Part shown: piece after piece, positions 58,171 through 64,000 of the stretch
Position numbering within the stretch: the stretch's first letter is position 1
Layout: each line of letters begins with the position of its first letter
DNA from: JAPLJU01 sp036725345
GTDB lineage: Bacteria > Desulfobacterota > Syntrophia > Syntrophales > UBA2192
Assembly: GCA_036725345.1 (NCBI GenBank)
Contig: DAIMEJ010000005.1
Span: forward strand, 62,001-126,000
Reading direction: 5' to 3'
DNA: 64,000 bases
Program-made: the position numbers and the translations under genes
Notes under the pieces: generated by a model
The model's database searches: none
Seen by the model: the letters and a program-made list of their open reading frames with translations, nothing else
What the model was told of the DNA's origin: nothing

Positions 58171-59630
58171 GACCTCTCTTTCGACAGACGTTAAAGACTC
58201 TAATCCTGCCGATGGTCGTCACAGTCTTTCTTGCCGGTTGCGGCGGCGGCGGAGCCGACGTCGCGGGGGGCGGAATCGGCGGGACAGGGAATACCATCGC
58301 GTCCGTCGGCACCGTTGAAGGTTTCGGCAGCGTCATCGTGAACGGCGTGAGGTACGTCACGGGCGCTGCCGAGGTCTTTGTCGAAAACCGCTCTGTGGGG
58401 TCGGGAAATTCCGCGGTGATCCAGAACCTTTCGGCCGGCATGGTGGTCCGGGTGGAGGGGAGCATCGCGGAGGACGGAAGCGCCAGTGCCGATCGCGTGT
58501 ATTTCAGCAGGAATTTGAAGGGCGCCGTAGAGAGCGTCGCCGACCTGGATTCCGTCTTGAAACAGGTCGTCATCCTCGGTCAGACGATCATCCTGGATGA
58601 CCGGACCGCCTATAAAAACACAACGGCCGCCGCCATCGCGGTGGGAATGGTTCTGGAGCTGAGCGGCTACGACGACGAGTCGGGCAGGATCGCTGCGACC
58701 TACGTGAACCGGATTTCCGATGCGCTCCTTCCGGACGAAGAGGTTGAAATCAAAGGCTTGGTCCAGAACCGAAACACTCCAGCGCAAACCCTCGATATCG
58801 GCCTGCTCACGATCGACTACTCGGCGGCCGATCTCGGCGCCCTTCCCGGCGGCGCCCCGGAGAACGGTCAGATGATCAGGGCGAGAGGGACGCTGGTTAC
58901 GGCCAACCGGCTTCTCGCCAGCCGCCTTGAACCGGAAGAGGAATTCGGATCGGGTGTCGTCGACTTTGTGTATCTCGAGGGCATCGTCACCGGCAGGCAA
59001 GGCCCCGGCGAGTTCGGCATCGGGCGCTACACGGTAATCACCGACCAGGGGACCGTCTACAGGAACCTCAAGCCGCAGGACGTAAACCCGGGCACGCGGG
59101 TCATCGTGAAAGGCACGCGGACAGTGCGGTCCGTTCTCGCACAGGAGGTCTCCCTGTCCGAGAGGATCCGGATGGAGTCCGACGTGAGCGGGGTCAACGG
59201 GGGCCAGGAAAGCCTTACGCTGACCGGGCTCGAATCAGCCCCGGTTTTAGCGACGGCCACGACGCGCTTTGTCGGGACCGCCCGGTCCCTGGACGAGATC
59301 GAACCGGGCGATCACGCAAGGATCCTTGGCCGAAAAACCACCGGCGGCAGCATCCTGGCATCGTCCGTCCTTGTCACTCCCGCTCCCAGTGACGCCGTGG
59401 CGCTGGCGGGCCCCGTTGATTCCATCTCTGGGCCATCGGTGTTCGTCCTGGGCATCGAGGTGGATACCTCCGCAATCCCCCCGGACGGGTTCAAAGGAGA
59501 AGGCGGCGGACCGGTCACGCCCGCAGAATTCTTCGGCGCGGTCGGGCCCGGGGACATTGTGGACGCGGAAGGTGTCTTGGAGGCCGGGGTTGTACGCTGG
59601 GACAGCATCACGCTCGAGTCGGGGAACTAA
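58167..59630 (+). CDS. DUF5666-repeat lipoprotein
   Basis: The 487-residue product has a lipoprotein signal ending FLAGC (Cys near 25) and a glycine-rich linker (GGGGADVAGGGIGGTGNTIA). It then has about six DUF5666-like beta modules of 65-75 residues, seen as repeats of V-x-G-x-V-x-x-V/I and G-x-x-V-x-V-x-G. It is likely surface or periplasmic with an OB-like barrel fold; function unknown. It follows DUF6502 with a 4-bp overlap and precedes the broken DUF4382 gene. Confidence 0.87.
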   Translation: MRPLFRQTLKTLILPMVVTVFLAGCGGGGADVAGGGIGGTGNTIASVGTVEGFGSVIVNGVRYVTGAAEVFVENRSVGSGNSAVIQNLSAGMVVRVEGSIAEDGSASADRVYFSRNLKGAVESVADLDSVLKQVVILGQTIILDDRTAYKNTTAAAIAVGMVLELSGYDDESGRIAATYVNRISDALLPDEEVEIKGLVQNRNTPAQTLDIGLLTIDYSAADLGALPGGAPENGQMIRARGTLVTANRLLASRLEPEEEFGSGVVDFVYLEGIVTGRQGPGEFGIGRYTVITDQGTVYRNLKPQDVNPGTRVIVKGTRTVRSVLAQEVSLSERIRMESDVSGVNGGQESLTLTGLESAPVLATATTRFVGTARSLDEIEPGDHARILGRKTTGGSILASSVLVTPAPSDAVALAGPVDSISGPSVFVLGIEVDTSAIPPDGFKGEGGGPVTPAEFFGAVGPGDIVDAEGVLEAGVVRWDSITLESGN

Positions 59631-59736
59631 ACGCGGCGACGAAGGGATCATCAACAGGAAAAAACGGACACGGGGTTCATGGCCCCGTGATTTCCGGAAC
59701 CGAATACTCTGAAAACAACAAAAAGGAGGTTTGAAA

Positions 59737-60912
59737 ATGCGACTCAACACAAAATCTTTGACGGCTCTGGCGGTTATCTTTCTTCTCGCCGTATTCACCG
59801 GCTGCGGTGGTGGTGGCGGCGGCAGCAGCAGCGGCAGCGCCACGGGGGGCACCACCGGGACGCTTTCCCTCTCCCTGACCGACGCCTCCACGTACGAGTA
59901 TGAGGCTGTCTATGTGACCATCGAGCGCGTGGACGTGCATCTGGGCGGCGATGAAAATTTCTCCGGAAACTGGTAAACCGTCGCCGATCCCCGGAAGACC
60001 TACAACCTGCTTGAGCTGGTCAACGGAGCACTGGAAACCCTGGGCCTGAGCGAACTGGAAGCCGGGTACTACACACAGATGCGCCTGATCATCGGGAGCG
60101 AACCGGATGACGGGCTGAACATCCTCGGCAATCCGCATCCGCACGCCAATTACGTCATCCTGCCAAGTAACGCCACCCCTCAGCTATTCGTCCCCAGCGG
60201 GATGCAGACGGGCATCAAGCTGGTGAAGGGGTTTACGATCAATGAAAACGAGGTGACGGAGCTGATCCTGGATTTCGACGCGGCGAGGTCCGTCGTCAAA
60301 GCCGGGAATAGCGGCCGATGGATTCTCAAACCCACGATCAAGGTCATCGGCACGGAGGTCCTGTCTTCCATCATCCAGGGGACCGTTACTGATGAGAACG
60401 GGGAACCGCTGCCGGGTGTTTCGGTCAGTGCCCAGGTGTATGATGCCACCGCTGCGGATCCCGCCAATAAAGTCCTGAACGAGGGGTCGACCGTGACGGA
60501 TGAATCCGGCTGGTTCAACATCCGGGTGCTGGCAGGCACCTACAATGTGGTGGCTTACAGGGAAACCTACAATTATGCCACCTTCTGCGGTGTTGACGCC
60601 GTAGCCGGGGCTATTCTGCCGCTCGACATTGAACTGACCCCCTCGGATGATGGGACCATGACAGGAACTGTTACTGTGGAGGGCGGCGGAAGCGCCGTCA
60701 TCAGCCTCAGGGCCGACGGCTGTTCGGGCCAGATCGAGGTGAAGTCCATATCCGTCGACAATGGAGGGAACTATACACAGATCCTGCCCGCGGGCAGCTA
60801 CGATGTGGTGGCATCTAGCGAGGGAAAAGTAACCGCAGTGTACTCAGACGTCGAAGTTATGGGGGGAGACACCACGACCCTCGATATTGACATCCTAATG
60901 CCGATGCCGTGA
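59737..60912 (+). pseudogene. DUF4382 lipoprotein gene with in-frame TAA
   Basis: Read through, the frame encodes about 391 residues: a lipoprotein signal with FTGC, a Gly/Ser linker, a DUF4382 domain (GTLSLSLTDASTYEYEAVYV; then RKTYNLLELVNGALETLGLS; YTQMRLIIGSEPDDGLN), and C-terminal carboxypeptidase-like beta modules (GTVTDENGEPLPGVSVSAQV). A TAA at 59974-59976 interrupts the DUF4382 domain between NW and TVADPRKTY, where relatives usually have Gln or a similar residue, so one base change (CAA to TAA) explains it. Both sides keep the same frame. AAAGGAGG precedes the ATG. Without readthrough only a 79-residue fragment is made. Confidence 0.85.
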
Positions 60913-60970
60913 TGTGAGTCACGGAAACGGGTTGTGCGAAGCCCGGGCGTTTGTGTCCGGTTAAAAACGG

Positions 60971-61003
60971 GAGGGCGGGGCCGCAGGGCCCCGCCCTCAT
61001 TTT
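60971..61003 (+). terminator. Intrinsic terminator of the DUF6502-DUF4382 operon
   Basis: GAGGGCGGGGCC (60971-60982) pairs perfectly with GGCCCCGCCCTC (60987-60998) over a 4-nt loop, followed by ATTTT. It lies about 60 bp after the last stop codon. Confidence 0.85.
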
Positions 61004-61182
61004 AAACGGTGCGGGGTCCGGTATTTCAGCGATTAACCTGCACCTGCCCGCACATTTTTCTACTTCACGAGGTGACGCGTCACCGGGTGGTCAGTGAACG
61101 AGCCGCCGCCTTTTTTCTTTCCATTTTTCACTTTAAATCGTATGATTGTCAAAAGCCGCCCTGCGATAAGGAGAGATTGAAT

Positions 61183-61578
61183 ATGGCTATCGCGAAGAGA
61201 GCAAAGCAACTCACCTTTACCCTTCCCAACAGGGTGGGGCTTCTCGCCGAGGTGACGTCCTTCATCGCCACAGCGAAAATCAACATCGAGGCCATCTGCG
61301 CCTACGGCAGAGGAGAAGAAGGCGTTTTCATGATTGTCACGGACCACAACGCCAAGGCCCGAAAAATCCTTACCCACATGGGGGCGGAGGTGAAAACGGA
61401 GGACGTCATCATCGTGGAGGTTCCGAACAAGCCGGGGCAGCTCCACGCGGCATCGAAAAAAATCGCCGCCGCCGTCGTGGACATCGCCTACGTTTACGCG
61501 AGCCCCTCGAAGGGAAAGATGAGCCTCGTTTTCAAGACGGACAATACCCCGAAAGCGCTGAAGGCCATGAGGAAGTAG
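61183..61578 (+). CDS. Tandem ACT domain protein
   Basis: The 131-residue protein contains two ACT domains (about 8-70 and 73-131): FTLPNRVGLLAEVTSFIATA and VEVPNKPGQLHAASKKIAAA. Each has the ligand-loop pattern N-x-x-G-x-L. ACT pairs bind amino acids and regulate metabolism, but no enzyme gene is adjacent. The start at 61183 follows TAAGGAGAGA; the frame extends upstream to 61009 without family support. Confidence 0.9.
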   Translation: MAIAKRAKQLTFTLPNRVGLLAEVTSFIATAKINIEAICAYGRGEEGVFMIVTDHNAKARKILTHMGAEVKTEDVIIVEVPNKPGQLHAASKKIAAAVVDIAYVYASPSKGKMSLVFKTDNTPKALKAMRK

Positions 61579-61826
61579 TCATCGTCTTCCGCCAAGCGCC
61601 CGGCGTGATCCCAGTGGGGGATTCCGAAGACAAGAGCGCTGCTGTTTTCATTGATCAGGGAGGTCATGATTTTCGCAGGACCCGACACAGCGGCAAACCA
61701 AAAATCGGGGTCTGCGGAAGGGTTCCTCGTCGGCAGCAGGCAGCGCCGGGGACCGGGAGGTGCGGTTTCGCCTGCGCCGCGGGTCTCTGCAGCGGAGGGG
61801 CCCGCTTCCAACGGACGGTGAGCAAG

Positions 61827-62363
61827 ATGCGAAGAAGGATCGGAATCTTTCCTGCCTTGATCGCCATGGCAATTTTTGCCGGGTGCGCCTCCACGCCCCA
61901 AATGCCCCCGGGCTTCGAACCGCCCCTGCAGCGCGTCAGCAATCCCTATTTCGATGCCAGCCTGACGCCGGTCGATGACCACTCCCTTTCGCCCCGGGCC
62001 GGTTACAAGGCCTTTCTTCTTTCCATCGAAAACAAGACCGGTGAATTCCTGGAAATTATCTGGAGCGACACCTTTTACGTCGACCCCAGGGGTGAAAACG
62101 GAAGATTCATGATGGATGAAGAGTCCAACTTCCGGAACAACCCCCTCCAGCCGGATATCGTTTTCCCTCGCGACGGGAGCGTCATCACCATCTGGCCTGA
62201 AAACCTCGCGCATTACTACGGCGGTCAGTTCTCACGCTGGGCCCACAACAACATGGAAACGGGCGAAAACGGCATCCTTCTCACGGTCCGGCTCAAAGAG
62301 CAGATCATCACGGAGAAAATCGTCCTGACGATTTCCTACCCGCAGGAACCGGCAGGCGAATGA
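61827..62363 (+). CDS. Lipoprotein of unknown function
   Basis: The 178-residue product has a basic N-terminus, a short hydrophobic signal and the lipobox FAGC (Cys near 19), so it is anchored in an envelope membrane. The mature part (FLLSIENKTGEFLEIIWSDT, HNNMETGENGILLTVRLKEQ) resembles small beta-sandwich domains. No catalytic motif or recognised family. Only a weak ribosome site (GGTGAG) precedes the ATG. The 248-bp gap before it has no other element I can support. Confidence 0.75.
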   Translation: MRRRIGIFPALIAMAIFAGCASTPQMPPGFEPPLQRVSNPYFDASLTPVDDHSLSPRAGYKAFLLSIENKTGEFLEIIWSDTFYVDPRGENGRFMMDEESNFRNNPLQPDIVFPRDGSVITIWPENLAHYYGGQFSRWAHNNMETGENGILLTVRLKEQIITEKIVLTISYPQEPAGE

Positions 62364-62517
62364 CAGCGCGGGCCTCCTCTCTCACCGCCCCCCCGGTTCA
62401 GTCCCCCTGACGACGGCTTCCACTCCCCGCGGCGGGAGAAAATAATTTCAAATTTACCCGGGATTGTATAAATATACCTGTCCTGATTCCGCCGGCGGAC
62501 GTCAAAAGGAGCCTGAG

Positions 62518-62607
62518 ATGAACTTCAGTCTCATCGTCAACGGCTCGGGAAGCGCCTCTCTGAAAAAAACTTTCCGCCCGCCAGTGGCGGGTGGCGTCGG
62601 ACCCTAA
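62518..62607 (+). CDS. Possible 29-residue small protein or leader peptide
   Basis: A 30-codon frame starts at ATG 62518 after the excellent ribosome site AAAAGGAGCCTGAG and encodes MNFSLIVNGSGSASLKKTFR plus nine residues. It ends 18 bp before the next start. A CCCGCC/GGCGGG hairpin sits near its 3' end. It could be a leader controlling the downstream hydrolase, or a remnant; no family is recognised. Confidence 0.4.
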   Translation: MNFSLIVNGSGSASLKKTFRPPVAGGVGP

Positions 62608-62625
62608 AGATGAAGGAGCATCGAC

Positions 62626-63798
62626 ATGTCGTTTTCGCGCAGCAAATCCGTCACAAAAACATCGGGGGTATCAGCCCTCGACGGCTTGAAGCGGTATCAC
62701 TCCATTCCTCATTTCAAGCTCGGAGGGGCTTACTGCCCCGGCGAAGAGTCGGGTTTTGAATATGGCGGCGCCGGCGGTGTGACTCTGGAATCTCTCTGCG
62801 GTGAGCCCTTGCGAGTCGCCTACATCGCCACGGGGACGCCGGAGCGTGACGAAAACGGGAAGATCACGAATGCCGTCATCATCAGCCCCTACTACTCCGG
62901 GGATTCAACCTTCATGTACTATTACTGGCACGACGGCCAGGAAGGGAACGCCTTCGCCGGCGGGGCCGTCGTGGGGCCGGGGAACCTCATCGACACGGAC
63001 AGGTACTATGTTATTTTTCTTGATGCCCTGGGTCTCTGGGGGGCCAGCAAACCGAGCGACGGGCTCGGCATGAAATTCCCCCGCTACAACTACTTCGACT
63101 GTGTGCAGGCGAACCACCTCCTGCTGCGGGATGTGCTGAAGGTGGGCCGGGTGAAGCTCGCCACGGGCGTCTCGATGGGCGCCATACAGAGTTACATCTG
63201 GGCGGTCCTGCACCCGGGGTTTGTCGAGGCGATTCTGCCCATCGGCGGTTTGACGGCAATGAATTCAAGCACCCGATGGCTGTTCGATCTCATGACGGCA
63301 GCCATCCAGAGCGACCCCGCCTGGCGGGAAACGAAGGGTGACTACTACCACCTGCCCAAGGACAAGCACCCCAACCGGGGTGTGATGTTCGGGTGGTCGA
63401 TCCTGCTCTACACGGGACTGAGTTTTGATTTCCGCGTGAGTCAGCCCTGGGCGGAGACCCGCAAAGAGGTGTTCTGCTGGGAACCTGACGGAAACCAGGG
63501 GGAACTGCTCCTCCCCCTTGCGGAAAACTACGACGCGAACGACCTGCTCCTGCGAAACCAAATCGGCGATGGTTATGACCTGACGGATCATCTGCATCGC
63601 CTCCGGGCCAGGACCCTCATCCTTCACGTGGCCAACGATCAGTGGCTCCGTTTGAGCACGGCCGAAAAAGCCCGTGACCGTATCAAGGGGGCCCGGCTGT
63701 GTTCTTTCGAGCATGAGTTCGCCCACTACGCCGTCTTCCGGGCACCCAACGCTTTGAGCAATGAGGTTCTTGCTTTCTTCAGGGACATCGGATTATGA
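62626..63798 (+). CDS. Alpha/beta hydrolase of the homoserine O-acetyltransferase (MetX)-like group
   Basis: The 390-residue protein has MetX-family layout: AVIISPYYSGDSTFMYYYW near the start, FPRYNYFDCVQANHLLLRDV, and the nucleophile Ser183 in ATGVSMGAIQ. Asp is in LHVANDQWLRLS and His in FEHEFAHYAVF. True MetX has GGSMGGMQ, so this member may act on a different acyl acceptor or be a hydrolase. GATGAAGGAGCATCGAC precedes the ATG. The gene stands alone after a small reading frame. Confidence 0.85.
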   Translation: MSFSRSKSVTKTSGVSALDGLKRYHSIPHFKLGGAYCPGEESGFEYGGAGGVTLESLCGEPLRVAYIATGTPERDENGKITNAVIISPYYSGDSTFMYYYWHDGQEGNAFAGGAVVGPGNLIDTDRYYVIFLDALGLWGASKPSDGLGMKFPRYNYFDCVQANHLLLRDVLKVGRVKLATGVSMGAIQSYIWAVLHPGFVEAILPIGGLTAMNSSTRWLFDLMTAAIQSDPAWRETKGDYYHLPKDKHPNRGVMFGWSILLYTGLSFDFRVSQPWAETRKEVFCWEPDGNQGELLLPLAENYDANDLLLRNQIGDGYDLTDHLHRLRARTLILHVANDQWLRLSTAEKARDRIKGARLCSFEHEFAHYAVFRAPNALSNEVLAFFRDIGL

Positions 63799-63882
63799 AT
63801 CGCCTCCCCCGGAATCAAGGGAGAAATGGATACGCAAAAAACCATTCGTCGGCCATGGGCCCACGGTCGTGATTTCACGCCC

Positions 63883-63908
63883 GCCGAAGGCCGTCGGACC
63901 CCTTCGGC
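63883..63908. terminator. Weak hairpin after the MetX-like gene
   Basis: GCCGAAGG (63883-63890) pairs with CCTTCGGC (63901-63908) over a 10-nt loop between converging genes. No T-run follows, so it is a terminator candidate from position only. Confidence 0.35.
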
Positions 63909-63927
63909 CACTGCCGGAATGACCTGA

Positions 63928-64000
63928 TCAGCCGAGCATACGCGCGATTCGGCGCCGGACAGGGAGCAGTTTTTCGCTGAAATTCCACCACGCCGTGCTT
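63928..64000 (-). CDS. Possible 3' end of a gene running off the right edge
   Basis: On the minus strand a frame open to the window edge encodes STAWWNFSEKLLPVRRRIAR followed by MLG and a TGA at 63928-63930. The basic, hydrophobic ending is plausible for a protein C-terminus. Too short to assign. Confidence 0.35.
   Translation of the reverse strand, partial: STAWWNFSEKLLPVRRRIARMLG

Noticed and set aside
1..64000. CRISPR arrays, rRNA genes, insertion sequences and replication origins
   Set aside because: No regularly spaced repeats, rRNA signatures, transposase motifs or DnaA-box clusters were found on reading the window.

Overview
The window looks like a piece of a GC-rich chromosome from an anaerobic, probably syntrophic or fatty-acid-degrading deltaproteobacterial-type bacterium (Desulfobacterota/Syntrophales-like). 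This is an inference from gene content: anaerobic class III ribonucleotide reductase with its activase, two beta-oxidation clusters, a NuoE/NuoF-type electron-transfer cluster fused to an NfnB/GltD-like module, hybrid cluster protein with an HcpR-type regulator, an OFA-family transporter and MetF. No rRNA, CRISPR array, transposase or phage gene was seen. There is one tRNA gene, tRNA-Arg(CCG).

Layout. 1-10 kb: the 5' end of ubiE/menG; nrdD behind a sigma-70-like promoter that overlaps two tandem NrdR-like boxes 32 bp apart; a DUF6159 membrane protein; a secreted helical protein; an Old Yellow Enzyme/FAD reductase; a periplasmic glutaredoxin-like protein; ridA; an EF-hand protein; a CE1-type esterase; and nrdG. 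10-13 kb: the most unusual gene, a 957-residue protein joining two membrane helices, a degenerate sigma-54-activator AAA+ domain, an MshEN-like domain and a PilB/GspE-type ATPase. 13.4-19.5 kb: UMF1-family MFS transporter, YjbQ, kdsD, corA, an HDOD protein behind a good sigma-54-like promoter, and a nitrilase-family amidase. 19.8-26.1 kb: beta-oxidation operon 1 (TetR, acyl-CoA dehydrogenase, HAD-ECH fusion, thiolase). 26.4-33.1 kb: DRTGG/HATPase/DRTGG/PHP/HATPase accessory genes followed by NuoE, a [2Fe-2S] protein and the NuoF-NfnB fusion, closed by a strong terminator. 33.4-34.6 kb: a secreted protein and a GNAT acetyltransferase. 34.6-40.6 kb: beta-oxidation cluster 2 (TetR, CoA-transferase, ECH-HAD fusion, a decayed thiolase, acyl-CoA dehydrogenase). 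40.7-44 kb: hcpR, hcp and an Hcp-associated ferredoxin, with a perfect HcpR-like palindrome in the divergent promoter region.

44-53 kb holds envelope and housekeeping functions: polysaccharide deacetylase, NlpC/P60 lipoprotein, OFA transporter, CBS-ACT protein, Rho-N protein, nucleotidyltransferase, WD40 protein, and an AMIN/amidase/LysM protein. 53-56.7 kb: metF, tRNA-Arg and an AT-richer islet between two 26-bp direct repeats, carrying a small membrane protein, an Lpp-like lipoprotein and an L,D-transpeptidase. 56.8-64 kb: a PilZ-like protein; a DUF6502/DUF5666/DUF4382 gene run in which the DUF4382 gene has an in-frame TAA; an ACT protein; a lipoprotein; a MetX-like hydrolase; and the edge of another gene.

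Working together, the fad clusters should oxidise acyl-CoAs to acetyl-CoA and deliver reducing equivalents to NAD and electron-transfer flavoprotein. The NuoE/Fd/NuoF-NfnB complex could then balance NADH, NADPH and ferredoxin. No hydrogenase or formate dehydrogenase catalytic subunit lies beside that complex. Functional statements rest on recognised protein motifs; nothing was searched against databases.
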